From the NCBI RefSeq assembly GCF_003570715.1, contig NZ_QXXQ01000010.1:92975-156974 (forward strand): a stretch of DNA of 64,000 nt. Direction: 5' to 3'. The position numbers and the translations under genes are program-made. The stretch's first letter is position 1. Each line of letters begins with the position of its first letter. Origin of the DNA: Gemmobacter lutimaris. Its GTDB lineage: Bacteria > Pseudomonadota > Alphaproteobacteria > Rhodobacterales > Rhodobacteraceae. Positions 35,201 through 43,797 of the stretch are shown here, in pieces. Below the pieces are notes generated by a model that worked only from the letters and a program-made list of their open reading frames with translations, had not been told where the DNA came from and did no database searches.

Positions 35201-36835
35201 TTACATCCCGTCACGCAGCTTGAAACGCTGGATCTTGCCGCTTTCGGTCTTGGGCAGAGCCTCGCGGAACACGATGGAGCGCGGGTATTTGAAGGGCGCA
35301 ATGGTCGCCTTCACATGGTCCTGCAACATCTTGATCGTGGCGCGGTCGGCCAGCACACCCGCCGCCAGAACCACATGCGCCTCGACGATCTGGCCGCGTT
35401 CCGCATCCGGCGCCCCGACCACCGCACATTCGGCCACATCCGGGTGCGCCAGCAGGGCTGCTTCCACCTCTGGTCCCGCGATATTGTAGCCCGAGGAGAC
35501 AATGATCCCGTCGGTCCGCGCGGCGAAGTGGAAATAACCCGCCTCATCCTGCCAGAAACTGTCGCCCGTCAGGTTCCAGCCGTTCTTCACATAAGCGCGC
35601 TGCTTGTCCGGCGCGCTCATGTAGCGGCAGCCGACCGGGCCTTTCACCGCCAGACGCCCCATCTCACCGCGCGGCATTTCGGAGCCGTCGGGCGCCATGA
35701 TCATCGCCTTGTAGCCGGTCACGGGCCGCCCCGTGCAGGCGGGGAAGCTGTCGCCGAAACGGTTGGTGATGAAGATATGCAGCATCTCGGTCGAGCCGAT
35801 GCCATCCAGCATCGGCTTGCCGGTCTTGACGATCCAGTCGTCATAGACCGGGCCGGGCAGGGTTTCCCCCGCCGAAACCGCGGCGCGCAGGCTGGACAGA
35901 TCGGCGCCTTCCTCCATCGCGCGCAGCATCACGCGATAAGCGGTCGGCGCAGTGAAACAGACCGTCGCGCGGTATTTCTGGATGATCTCGATCATGTTCG
36001 GCGGCGAGGCGTTTTCCAGCAGTGCGGCCGAAGCGCCAAAGCGCAGCGGAAACACCGCCAGTCCGCCTAGTCCGAAGGTAAAGGCCAAGGGGGGTGAGCC
36101 GACAAACACATCCTCGGGCTGCACGTTCAGCACTTCGCGCGCATAGGCATCCGCGATGATCAGGATGTCGCGGTGGAAATGCATCGTCGCCTTCGGCTCA
36201 CCCGTGGTGCCACTGGTGAAACCCAGCAGCGCCACGTCGTCACGACCCGTCTTCACCGCATCAAACTTCACCGGCTTCGACAGCGCCATCCTGTCCAACT
36301 CGGCGTCGTGGTTGGCCGTGCCGTCGAAACCCACCACCGTTTTCAGGAAACGGTTGTTCTTGGCCGCCACCACCAGCTCTTCCATCAGCCGGGTATCGCA
36401 CAATGCATGAGTGATCTCGGCCTTGTCGATGATCTGGTTCAACTCGCCATGGCGCAGCATCGGCATGGTGTTCACCACCACCGCCCCCGCCTTGGTCGCG
36501 GCCAGCCAGCAGGCCACCATCGCGGGGTTGTTGGCGGACCGGATCAGCACGCGGTTGCCGGGCTTCACCCCGTAATCCTCGACCAGCGCATGCGCGATGC
36601 GGTTGGTCCAGTCGGTCAGTTCCTTGTAGGTCCGCATCCGGCCATTGCCGATCAGCGCGACATTGTCGCCAAAGCCTTTGGCGACCATCGCATCGGTCAG
36701 TTCCACCGCCGCATTCAGCCAGTCGGGATAGCGATAGGGGCCGAGTTCAATCTCGGGCCACAGATCGAAAGGCGGCAGGTTGTCGCGTGTGAACGTGTCG
36801 ATATGGCCAGTGGGCCCGAGGATCGGTTCCGGCAT
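35201..36835 (-). CDS. abmG: 2-Aminobenzoate-CoA ligase
   Basis: A 544-residue AMP-forming ligase of the benzoate/2-aminobenzoate-CoA ligase group, activating anthranilate to 2-aminobenzoyl-CoA. Motifs are LLGFTSGTTGEPKATMHFHRD, DGIGSTEMLHIF (the benzoate-ligase style of the adenylate motif), GDSFWQDEAGYF and a C-terminal KTESGKIQRF with the catalytic lysine. It is the last gene of the nine-gene operon headed by the 2-aminobenzoyl-CoA monooxygenase/reductase, the basis for the substrate call; benzoate or salicylate remain alternatives. Symbol by analogy with Aromatoleum/Azoarcus. Confidence 0.83.
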   Translation of the reverse strand: MPEPILGPTGHIDTFTRDNLPPFDLWPEIELGPYRYPDWLNAAVELTDAMVAKGFGDNVALIGNGRMRTYKELTDWTNRIAHALVEDYGVKPGNRVLIRSANNPAMVACWLAATKAGAVVVNTMPMLRHGELNQIIDKAEITHALCDTRLMEELVVAAKNNRFLKTVVGFDGTANHDAELDRMALSKPVKFDAVKTGRDDVALLGFTSGTTGEPKATMHFHRDILIIADAYAREVLNVQPEDVFVGSPPLAFTFGLGGLAVFPLRFGASAALLENASPPNMIEIIQKYRATVCFTAPTAYRVMLRAMEEGADLSSLRAAVSAGETLPGPVYDDWIVKTGKPMLDGIGSTEMLHIFITNRFGDSFPACTGRPVTGYKAMIMAPDGSEMPRGEMGRLAVKGPVGCRYMSAPDKQRAYVKNGWNLTGDSFWQDEAGYFHFAARTDGIIVSSGYNIAGPEVEAALLAHPDVAECAVVGAPDAERGQIVEAHVVLAAGVLADRATIKMLQDHVKATIAPFKYPRSIVFREALPKTESGKIQRFKLRDGM

Positions 36836-36856
36836 GTCAGTCTCCCATGTGATGAT

Positions 36857-36886
36857 GGCAGGGCGCGTCTTCTGCGCGCCTCTGCC
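36857..36886 (-). terminator. Intercistronic hairpin between the RidA gene and the ligase gene
   Basis: GGCAG plus GGCGCG pair with CGCGCC plus CTGCC, with one bulged base and a 7-base loop, in the 58-base gap. There is no T-run, so a role in attenuation or transcript processing before the ligase gene is more likely than full termination. Confidence 0.5.
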
Positions 36887-36893
36887 GGATGTG

Positions 36894-37295
36894 TCAGCCC
36901 TGCGGAATGACCGCCGTGGCCTCGATTTCGACTTTCGCGCGGTCCTCGACCAGCGCCACCACCTGCACCAGCGCCATCGCCGGATAGTGCCGCCCGATCA
37001 CCGCCTTGTAGACGCGGCCCAAATCCTTGAGGCTGTCGAGGTATTCGTGTTTCGACGTCACATACCAGGTCAGCCGCACCAGATGTTCGGGCTTCGCCCC
37101 GGCCTCTGCCAGAACCGCCACGATGCCTTTCAGCGCAGTTTCGACCTGCCCCACGAAATCATCGGTCTCGAATTCCTGCTGGTCGTTCCAGCCGATCATG
37201 CCGCCGGTGAACACCATCCGCCCGGTTGCCGCCATCCCGTTGGAATAGCCCGGTGTCGCCTTCCACCCTTTCGGGTGCAGTGCCTCGATCGTCAT
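36894..37295 (-). CDS. RidA family protein (enamine/imine deaminase type)
   Basis: A 133-residue member of the Rid superfamily with the usual trimer-forming fold (MVFTGGMIGWNDQQEF near residues 27-42, KPEHLVRLTWYVTS in the middle, VEIEATAV at the end). Rid proteins speed hydrolysis of reactive enamines and imines. The classical RidA arginine region is changed, so a Rid subgroup rather than RidA itself is likely. The product of 2-aminobenzoyl-CoA monooxygenase/reductase is an enamine, a fitting substrate here (inference). ATGA overlap with the thioesterase gene. Confidence 0.83.
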   Translation of the reverse strand: MTIEALHPKGWKATPGYSNGMAATGRMVFTGGMIGWNDQQEFETDDFVGQVETALKGIVAVLAEAGAKPEHLVRLTWYVTSKHEYLDSLKDLGRVYKAVIGRHYPAMALVQVVALVEDRAKVEIEATAVIPQG

Positions 37296-37702
37296 GCCTT
37301 TGCCTCCATGAATTCCACCATGCGCCTGCGCATGTCCTCGGGCCAGGGGGCGGCTTTCAGCCCTTCCACCCAGACCAGCGTGATCTCCGCCACCATCCGC
37401 ACCTCGTCGCCCAGCCGGGCGGTGATCGTCAGGTTGACGCTGCTGCCGCCGACGCGGTGCAGTTCCAGCCCGAAGGTCACCTTCTCACCCAGCCGTGAGG
37501 GGGCGCGGAAATTCGCCTCCAGCCGCGCGGTAGGCACCCCCGCCCCGCCTTGCAGATGCATCTGCGCGAAACTGCGGCCCACCACATCGGCGAAGAAATT
37601 CTCGACCACCGAATTGGTCATCTCGAAATAGCGGGGATAGAACACGATCCCCGCCGGATCGCAGTGATTGAACTCGATCTGGATGAGCCGCTCGTAGATC
37701 AT
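37292..37702 (-). CDS. 4-Hydroxybenzoyl-CoA thioesterase-family protein
   Basis: A 136-residue hot-dog thioesterase. The active-site segment IEFNHCDPAGIVFYPRYFEM (residues about 9-28) has the catalytic Asp in the DPAGIVFYP motif of the 4-hydroxybenzoyl-CoA thioesterase type. It likely releases CoA from misformed or dead-end aromatic thioesters in the pathway. Both ends overlap neighbours by one to four bases, so it is tightly co-translated. Confidence 0.87.
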   Translation of the reverse strand: MIYERLIQIEFNHCDPAGIVFYPRYFEMTNSVVENFFADVVGRSFAQMHLQGGAGVPTARLEANFRAPSRLGEKVTFGLELHRVGGSSVNLTITARLGDEVRMVAEITLVWVEGLKAAPWPEDMRRRMVEFMEAKA

Positions 37703-38154
37703 CAGTCGTTGGCCTCCGGCGGAAGGAAATCCACATCGTGTTCGGCAGAGGCTTTCACCACCGCATCGACATCGGTCATGTCATGCAGCACCTCGAACAG
37801 GTCACGCAGCTTGCCTGCGGGCGAGACCCAGAACAGCGCTCGCGCGGGCTTGTCGGATTTGTTGAAATAGCCATGCGGCACGCCGCGCGGCATCCGCACC
37901 AGATCGCCCGCCTTCGCCACCGACCACACGCCGTCCAGCTTCAGATGCAGCTCTCCCTCCTGCACGAGGATGAACTCGTCCTGCGTCGGGTGGATATGCA
38001 CGGGCACGAACTGGCCCGGTTCGCTGTTGGTTTCAAAGGCGAAAGCCGCGTCGCAATCGGCCTTCGGGAAATACCGCTGACCGAGGATGTTCCATTCGAG
38101 ACCTTCGATCCCCGTGCCGTTGCGGGTGATGCCGCCGTCCAGTGCCTTGCTCAT
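37702..38154 (-). CDS. Cupin-domain protein
   Basis: A 150-residue single-domain cupin. The first metal motif is visible as PVHIHPTQDEFILVQEGE and the second as PRGVPHGYFN, giving His, His, Glu and His as ligands. It could be a small dioxygenase, an isomerase or a binding protein; nothing in the sequence decides. It lies between the thioesterase and acyl-CoA dehydrogenase genes, with GGGAGG 5 bases before its ATG and a TGATG overlap at its end. Confidence 0.8.
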   Translation of the reverse strand: MSKALDGGITRNGTGIEGLEWNILGQRYFPKADCDAAFAFETNSEPGQFVPVHIHPTQDEFILVQEGELHLKLDGVWSVAKAGDLVRMPRGVPHGYFNKSDKPARALFWVSPAGKLRDLFEVLHDMTDVDAVVKASAEHDVDFLPPEAND

Positions 38155-38168
38155 GCCGTCCTCCCTGA

Positions 38169-39305
38169 TCAGCCAAGAACCGAGCGCGCGATGACCACTT
38201 TCTGCACGTCTGTCGCGCCTTCATAGATGCGCAGCGCCCGGATCTCGCGGTAAAGGCTTTCCACCGCGAACCCGTGCCGCACGCCATCGCCGCCATGCAG
38301 TTGCAGCGCGGTGTCGATGACCCGCTGCGCCGCCTCGGTGGCGTAAAGCTTGGCCATCGCCGCCTCGCGGCTGACCCGCGCGGCACCGCTGTCCTTGGCC
38401 CATGCCGCGCGATAGATCAGCAGCGCCGCGGCATCGACCTCCAGCGCCATATCGGCGATATGGCCCTGCACCATCTGGTAATCGGCCAGCGTCCCGCCAC
38501 TGACGCGCGGCACCTGCACCCGCGCCAGCGCCTCATCCAGCGCGCGGCGCGCAAAGCCCAGCGCCGCCGCCCCGACGGTCGAGCGGAACACATCCAGCAC
38601 CGACATGGCGATCTTGAAGCCCGATCCGGCTTGCCCGATCAGCGCGCTGTCCGGCAGGAACACCTCGTTCAGCCGCAGATGCGCCAGCGGATGCGGCGCG
38701 ATCACGTCGATCCGGTCAAGGATTTCCAGCCCTGCGACATCGGCTGGCATCAGAAAGGCCGACAACCCGCGCGCGCCCGGCGCCTCGCCGGTGCGGGCGA
38801 AGATCACATAGACATCGGCGATCCCGCCGTTAGAGATATAGGTCTTCTCGCCACTCAGCCGGAACCCGCCCGGCACGCGCTCAGCCGTTGTCGCGGTATG
38901 CGCCACGTCAGACCCGGAACCCGGCTCGGTCAGCGCGAAGGCCGAAATCGCCTTGCCCGCCCGCGTCCGGTCCAGCCAGGCCCGCTGTTCAGGGCTGCCA
39001 AACAGACTGACCGCACCCATGCCCAGCCCCTGCATGGCAAAGGCAAAATCCGCCAGCCCGTCATGCCGCGCCAGCGTCTCGCGGATCAGGCAAAGCGAGC
39101 GGACATCCAGCGCCTCGCCCTCGGCCGCACCGCTATGGCGCAGGAACCCCGCCGCGCCCAGACTGGCCACCAGCCCGCGACAGGCCGCATCGGCATCGCC
39201 ATGGTCCACCGGCAGATGCGCCGCCGCCCATGCGTCAACCGCTTCCGCCAGCTCGCGGTGACGCTCGTCGAAGAAGGGCCAGTTCAGGAAAGTCCGGTCT
39301 GCCAT
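38169..39305 (-). CDS. Acyl-CoA dehydrogenase
   Basis: A 378-residue FAD acyl-CoA dehydrogenase. The flavin/substrate motif [13 protein letters not shown] and the C-terminal [12 protein letters not shown] plus [19 protein letters not shown] are typical. It probably introduces a double bond during beta-oxidation-like processing of the non-aromatic ring product of 2-aminobenzoyl-CoA. The ribosome site GAGGACAG before its ATG falls in the tail of the dispersed intergenic repeat. Confidence 0.9.
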   Translation of the reverse strand: MADRTFLNWPFFDERHRELAEAVDAWAAAHLPVDHGDADAACRGLVASLGAAGFLRHSGAAEGEALDVRSLCLIRETLARHDGLADFAFAMQGLGMGAVSLFGSPEQRAWLDRTRAGKAISAFALTEPGSGSDVAHTATTAERVPGGFRLSGEKTYISNGGIADVYVIFARTGEAPGARGLSAFLMPADVAGLEILDRIDVIAPHPLAHLRLNEVFLPDSALIGQAGSGFKIAMSVLDVFRSTVGAAALGFARRALDEALARVQVPRVSGGTLADYQMVQGHIADMALEVDAAALLIYRAAWAKDSGAARVSREAAMAKLYATEAAQRVIDTALQLHGGDGVRHGFAVESLYREIRALRIYEGATDVQKVVIARSVLG

Positions 39306-39311
39306 TTTCTG

Positions 39312-39349
39312 TCCTCAAATATCCCGGGGGTCCGGGGGCTGGCCCCCGG
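39312..39349 (-). repeat. Dispersed GC-hairpin/GGGATATTTG repeat, copy 1
   Basis: Read on the minus strand, a hairpin CCGGGGG-CCAG-CCCCCGG is followed by ACCCCCGGGATATTTGAGG. The copy at 59579-59620 has the same plan and shares CCCCCG, ACCCCCG and GGGATATTTG. It fills the gap between the enoyl-CoA hydratase and acyl-CoA dehydrogenase genes and supplies the ribosome-binding sequence of the latter. Confidence 0.65.
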
Positions 39350-39356
39350 TCCGCAC

Positions 39357-40175
39357 TCAATCGCCCTGAAACACCGGCTTTTCCTTCGCGACGAAGGCGT
39401 GATAGGCACGCTCGAAATCGCGGGTCTGCATGCAGATCGCCTGCGCCTGCGCCTCGGCCTCGATGGCCTGTTCCAGCCCCATGTTCCATTCCTGGTTCAA
39501 CTGTGTCTTGGTGATGCCATGGGCGAAAGTCGGCCCGGCGGCGATGCGGGTGGCGAGCTTCTGCGCCTCGGCCTCCAGCGCCCCGGCGCCATGCAGCGCG
39601 TTCCAGAAGCCCCATGCGGCGCCTTCCTCGGCATGCATCACCCGGCCGGTATACAGCAGCTCCGCTGCACGACCCTGCCCGATGATGCGCGGCAGCATGG
39701 CGCAGGCGCCCATGTCGCAGCCCGCCAGACCGACGCGGGTGAACAGGAAGGCACACTTCGCCTCCGCCGTGGCGATCCGCAGGTCCGAGGCCATGGCGAT
39801 GATCGCGCCAGCCCCCACGCAGATACCGTCCACCGCCGAAATGATCGGCTTGCCACAGCCGATCATCGCCTTGACCAGATCGCCGGTCATGCGGGTGAAG
39901 GCCAGAAGCTGCTTCATGTCCATGCCGACCAGCGGGCCGATGATGTCATGCACATCGCCGCCAGAGCAGAAATTGCCGCCGTTCGAGGCAAAGACCACCA
40001 CATCCACATCGGTCGCGTAAACCAGCTTGCGGAAGGTGTCGCGCAGCTCGGCATAGCTGTCGAAGGTCAGCGGGTTCTTGCGGTCGGGACGGTTCAGCCG
40101 CACCGTGGCGATGCGGTCCTTCACCTCCCACAGAAAATGTTCGGGCTTCAGCCCCGCCAGCTCCAGTTCGGTCAT
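39357..40175 (-). CDS. Enoyl-CoA hydratase/isomerase family protein
   Basis: A 272-residue crotonase-fold protein. The first oxyanion-hole segment is [18 protein letters not shown], the second [22 protein letters not shown] region ends in [18 protein letters not shown]. It probably hydrates the unsaturated ring CoA ester or assists hydrolytic ring opening. Coupled by ATGA to the MarR gene upstream and followed by the dispersed repeat. Confidence 0.9.
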   Translation of the reverse strand: MTELELAGLKPEHFLWEVKDRIATVRLNRPDRKNPLTFDSYAELRDTFRKLVYATDVDVVVFASNGGNFCSGGDVHDIIGPLVGMDMKQLLAFTRMTGDLVKAMIGCGKPIISAVDGICVGAGAIIAMASDLRIATAEAKCAFLFTRVGLAGCDMGACAMLPRIIGQGRAAELLYTGRVMHAEEGAAWGFWNALHGAGALEAEAQKLATRIAAGPTFAHGITKTQLNQEWNMGLEQAIEAEAQAQAICMQTRDFERAYHAFVAKEKPVFQGD

Positions 40176-40633
40176 GCCGTCTCTCCCCTCTGCCCCGCGC
40201 GCTTCAGGATTTCCGTCAGCGCATCGAGGTCGTCTTCTGTGAGGCTGGCGAACAGCTTGTTCACCTCGCCCTCGTGATCTGTTGCCAGTTGCTCGAACTG
40301 GCGCAGGCCCTCTTCGGTGAGGGCCACATAAACGGTGCGCCGGTCGGTGGCGCTTTGCGTGCGTTTCGCCAGCCCGTCCTTTTCCAGCCGGTCCACCACC
40401 GCCGTCGCATTGCCGTTCGACACCAGCAGCATGCGGCTCAGCTCGCTCATGGTGACGCCGTCGCGGCGACGCCAGAGCGCGGCCATCACGTCAAAGCGTG
40501 GCAGCGTGGTGTCATGGTTCACCCGCAGGAATTCGCGCAGGTGGTTTTCGGCGGCGCGGGTCACGCCCAAGAGGCGGATCCAGCTTTTCAGGCGGCGCTT
40601 CGACAGCGGATCGGGCTTCGCGGGGTCGGTCAT
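40172..40633 (-). CDS. MarR-family regulator of the aminobenzoate operon
   Basis: A 153-residue MarR regulator. The winged helix covers about residues 45-105, with [39 protein letters not shown] and the wing [15 protein letters not shown]. MarR proteins in aromatic degradation usually repress until an aromatic or its CoA ester binds. Being inside the operon, it is expected to bind the perfect 16-bp palindrome at 43722-43737 and perhaps the related sites in the accessory island. GGAGGAG before the ATG; both ends overlap neighbours. Confidence 0.88.
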   Translation of the reverse strand: MTDPAKPDPLSKRRLKSWIRLLGVTRAAENHLREFLRVNHDTTLPRFDVMAALWRRRDGVTMSELSRMLLVSNGNATAVVDRLEKDGLAKRTQSATDRRTVYVALTEEGLRQFEQLATDHEGEVNKLFASLTEDDLDALTEILKRAGQRGETA

Positions 40634-41367
40634 GTCTCTCCTCCGGCAATCGCAATTGCCTGACCGTTTATCCCCTCGGACCCGTTTGCACAGAGCCAAA
40701 GTGCCGCGGCGGTCACTTCGGCGGGCTGAATCAGCCGTTTTTGCGGGTTTGTCGCCTCCAGCGAGGCGCGCGCCGCCGCCGCATCCATGCCGGTCTTGTC
40801 CATGATATTGGCGACGGACCGCTCGGTCATCTCGGTATCCAGAAAACCGGGGCAAAGCGCGTTCACCGTCACGGGCTTCCGCGCCACCTCCAGTGCGAGG
40901 CTGCGGGTCAGGCCGACCACCCCGTGCTTCGCCGCCGCATAGGGCGCGACATAGGCATAGCCCTTCAGCCCGGCGGTGGAGGCGACGGCGATCAGCCGCC
41001 CCCAGCCTTTCATCTGACCAAGGCCAGCACGGAAGGTCAGGAACACGCCGGTCAGGTTGACCGCCATCATGGCATTCCATTGCGCCAGCGTCGTGCGGCC
41101 CAAGGGGGCGCTTTCGGCGGCGCCCGCATTGGCGATGACAATGTCGCAGGGACCGGCAGCGGCAAACATCGCCGCAACCGACTCCTCATCCGTCACATCG
41201 GCCGTCACCGTGCGGGCACCGACCCGCGCGGCCACATCTTCCAGCGGGGCAAGGCGGCGCCCGGCGATCACCACTTCGGCGCCCGCCGCCGCGAAGCCGC
41301 GCGCAAGGTCGGCCCCCACGCCGGTGCCGCCGCCGGTGATCAGAACGCGCTTGCCCTCGATGCTCAT
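40630..41367 (-). CDS. Short-chain dehydrogenase/reductase
   Basis: A 245-residue classical SDR. The nucleotide loop VLITGGGTGVGADLARGF, the NAG motif in IVIANAGAA, and the catalytic SerTyrLys set (VASTAGLKGYAYVAPYAAAKHG) are intact. It likely oxidises or reduces a hydroxyl/keto group of the cyclohexenyl-CoA intermediates. Start 41367 has GAGGAG 6 bases upstream, directly behind the monooxygenase gene. Confidence 0.9.
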   Translation of the reverse strand: MSIEGKRVLITGGGTGVGADLARGFAAAGAEVVIAGRRLAPLEDVAARVGARTVTADVTDEESVAAMFAAAGPCDIVIANAGAAESAPLGRTTLAQWNAMMAVNLTGVFLTFRAGLGQMKGWGRLIAVASTAGLKGYAYVAPYAAAKHGVVGLTRSLALEVARKPVTVNALCPGFLDTEMTERSVANIMDKTGMDAAAARASLEATNPQKRLIQPAEVTAAALWLCANGSEGINGQAIAIAGGET

Positions 41368-41377
41368 GCCCGTCTCC

Positions 41378-43663
41378 TCAGACCCGGATGGTTTCCTGCT
41401 GGCGCTCGCGCAGGCGATACAGCAGATCGCGCCCGCCCTTGTAGGGCGCCGGCCATTCGGCGGCGGTATCGCCCTGCTCGACCGCAGCATGCAGCGTCCA
41501 GTAAGGGTTCGCCAGATGCATCCGCGCCAGGCAGACCAGATCGGCCCGGCCTGCCATCAGGATGCCATTCACCTGATCCCAGTCCGAGATATTGCCGACG
41601 GTCATGGTGGGCATGCCCGCCTCGTTGCGGATACGGTCCGAGAACGGGGTCTGGAACATGCGGCCATAGATCGGCTTTTCCGCCGGGTCGGTCTGACCCG
41701 AGGAAACGTCGATGATGTCGGCCCCCGCCGCGCGGAACATGCGGGCGATTTCCAGCGCCTCGGAGGGCGTCACGCCGCCGTCGATCCAGTCATGTGCGCT
41801 GATCCGCACCGACATCGGCTTGCCGGCAGGCCAGACCGCGCGCATCGCCTCGAACACTTCCAGCGGATAGCGCATGCGGTTTTCAAGGCTGCCGCCGTAG
41901 TCATCCTCGCGCTTGTTGGTGACCGGACTGATGAAGGTGGCCAGAAGATAGCCATGCGCCGCGTGCATCTCGATCATGTCGACGCCCGCGCGGTCGGCCA
42001 TCTGCGCCGAGGCCACGAACTGCGCCTTCACCTCGTCCATATCGGCGCGGGTCATGGCGCGGGGGGTCTGGTTTTCGGGCCGGTAGGGGATTGCCGAGGC
42101 GGCGATGATCTCCCAGTTGCCCGAGGGCAGCGGCTTGTCGATGCCACCATCCCACGGCACACAGGTCGAAGCCTTGCGCCCGGCATGGCCGATCTGGATG
42201 CAGAGCTTTGCCGTGGTTTCGGCATGGATGAAATCGGCCAGCCGTTTCCACGCGGCCTCGTGCTCCGGCTTGTAAAGGCCGGGGCAGCCGGGGGTGATGC
42301 GGCCGGTATCCGACACACAGGTCATCTCGGTATAGATCAGACCCGCGCCACCCTTGGCGCGTTCGGCGTAATGGGTGAAGTGCCAGTCGGTCGGGCAGCC
42401 ATCCACCGCCTTGTATTGCGCCATGGGCGACATCACGATGCGGTTTTTCAGCGTCATGTTGCGCAGCGTGAAGGGCGCGAACATCGGGCGGCGGCCCTTT
42501 TCGCCCCCCGCCTGCTCCTGGAACCAGTCCTCGGCCGAGGCGAGCCATTCCGGGTCGCGCAGGCGCAGGTTTTCGTGGCTGATGCGCTGGCTGCGGGTCA
42601 GCAGCGAATAGGCGAACTGGGTCGGGTGCATGTCGAGGTAACGCTCGACCTCCTCGAACCATTCAAGGCTGTTGCGCGCCGCCGATTGCAGGCGCAGCAC
42701 CTCGACGCGGCGTTCGTCCTGATAGCGTTCGAAGGCGCGTTCCAGCGTCGGTTCGCTGTGCAGGTATTCGGCCAGCGCAATCGCACTATCGAAGGCCAGA
42801 CGCGAGCCGGAACCGATCGAGAAATGCCCGGTCGCCGCCGCATCGCCCATCAGCACGACATTCTCGTGATACCACTTCTCGCAGATCACGCGCGGGAACT
42901 GCATCCACACCGCCGATCCACGCAGGTGATTGGCGTTCGACATCAGCTCGTGCCCACCCAGATGGGCAGCAAAGATCTGGCGGCAGGTTTCGATGATCTC
43001 TTCCTTGCTCATCGTCTCGAAACCCCATTTGTCCCAGGTCTCGGGCAGGGTTTCGACGATGAAGGTCGCGGTCTTGTCATCAAACTGGTAGACATGCGCC
43101 CAGACCCAGCCATGCTTCGTTTTCTCGAAGATGAAGGTGAAGGCGTCGTCGAATTTCTGATGCGTGCCCAGCCAGATGAACTTGCACTTGCGCACGTCGA
43201 TATCGGGCTTGAAGTCGGCTTCGTATTCGCGCCGCACCAGCGAATTGATGCCGTCGCAGCCGACCACGATGTCATATTCCTTGCGATATTCCTCGGCCGT
43301 CTTGAACTCGGTCTCGAACTGCATGTCTACGCCCAGTTCGCGCGCCCGCTCCTGCAACAGAACCAGCATAGCCTTGCGACCAATCCCGGCGAACCCATGC
43401 CCGCCCGAGACGGTGCGCACGCCGTTGTGCACGGTGGCGATGTCATCCCAATAGGCAAAGTTCGACCGGATCGCCTCGGTCGATTTGGGGTCGTTCTTCT
43501 GCATCCGGCCCAGCGCGTCATCCGACAGCACAACGCCCCAGCCGAAGGTATCGTTGGCCTTGTTGCGTTCAAGCACCGTCACCTGATGCGACGGGTCGCG
43601 CAGCTTCATCGAGATGGCGAAATAGAGACCGGCCGGGCCGCCCCCAAGGCAGAGCACTTTCAT
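41378..43663 (-). CDS. abmA: 2-Aminobenzoyl-CoA monooxygenase/reductase (two-domain flavoenzyme)
   Basis: A 761-residue fusion. Residues 1-390 form an FAD hydroxylase (VLCLGGGPAGLYFAISMK at the start, GDAAATGHFSIGSGSRLAFD in the middle). Residues about 395-761 form an FMN old-yellow-enzyme-type reductase (FAPFTLRNMTLKNRIVMSPM, then HAAHGYLLATFISPVTNKR). This domain order is that of 2-aminobenzoyl-CoA monooxygenase/reductase and salicylyl-CoA 5-hydroxylase fusions. It hydroxylates and then dearomatises the ring, giving 2-amino-5-oxocyclohex-1-ene-carboxyl-CoA. Anthranilate is favoured over salicylate by the neighbouring ligase and Rid protein. It is first in its operon; GGGAGG precedes the ATG. 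Confidence 0.9.
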   Translation of the reverse strand: MKVLCLGGGPAGLYFAISMKLRDPSHQVTVLERNKANDTFGWGVVLSDDALGRMQKNDPKSTEAIRSNFAYWDDIATVHNGVRTVSGGHGFAGIGRKAMLVLLQERARELGVDMQFETEFKTAEEYRKEYDIVVGCDGINSLVRREYEADFKPDIDVRKCKFIWLGTHQKFDDAFTFIFEKTKHGWVWAHVYQFDDKTATFIVETLPETWDKWGFETMSKEEIIETCRQIFAAHLGGHELMSNANHLRGSAVWMQFPRVICEKWYHENVVLMGDAAATGHFSIGSGSRLAFDSAIALAEYLHSEPTLERAFERYQDERRVEVLRLQSAARNSLEWFEEVERYLDMHPTQFAYSLLTRSQRISHENLRLRDPEWLASAEDWFQEQAGGEKGRRPMFAPFTLRNMTLKNRIVMSPMAQYKAVDGCPTDWHFTHYAERAKGGAGLIYTEMTCVSDTGRITPGCPGLYKPEHEAAWKRLADFIHAETTAKLCIQIGHAGRKASTCVPWDGGIDKPLPSGNWEIIAASAIPYRPENQTPRAMTRADMDEVKAQFVASAQMADRAGVDMIEMHAAHGYLLATFISPVTNKREDDYGGSLENRMRYPLEVFEAMRAVWPAGKPMSVRISAHDWIDGGVTPSEALEIARMFRAAGADIIDVSSGQTDPAEKPIYGRMFQTPFSDRIRNEAGMPTMTVGNISDWDQVNGILMAGRADLVCLARMHLANPYWTLHAAVEQGDTAAEWPAPYKGGRDLLYRLRERQQETIRV

Positions 43664-43721
43664 CGTAAACCTCCCGCGGTTTTCGCGTTCCTTGCAATCA
43701 TGCTGCCACCGTCGCGCCGTT

Positions 43722-43737
43722 ATTTCAAGCTTGAAAT
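43722..43737. promoter_or_regulatory. Perfect 16-bp palindromic operator between divergent aminobenzoate operons
   Basis: ATTTCAAGCTTGAAAT reads the same on both strands. An additional half-site, TTGAAAT, follows at 43745-43751, 14 bases from the first. The site stands between the starts of the monooxygenase gene (43663) and the 3-hydroxyacyl-CoA dehydrogenase gene (43798), so one bound MarR dimer could control both operons. Related copies are at 17154-17169, 29761-29776 and, weakly, 24235-24250. Confidence 0.75.
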
Positions 43738-43797
43738 TTCTGACTTGAAATCTTTTTGCCAAAGGCTCAGCATGGGATCCAAAGCAGGAGGGCGAGA

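Noticed and set aside
38274..40277. A 667-codon frame antisense to the acyl-CoA dehydrogenase and hydratase genes
   Set aside because: Composition bias of the opposite strand explains it; the genes beneath have full catalytic motifs.
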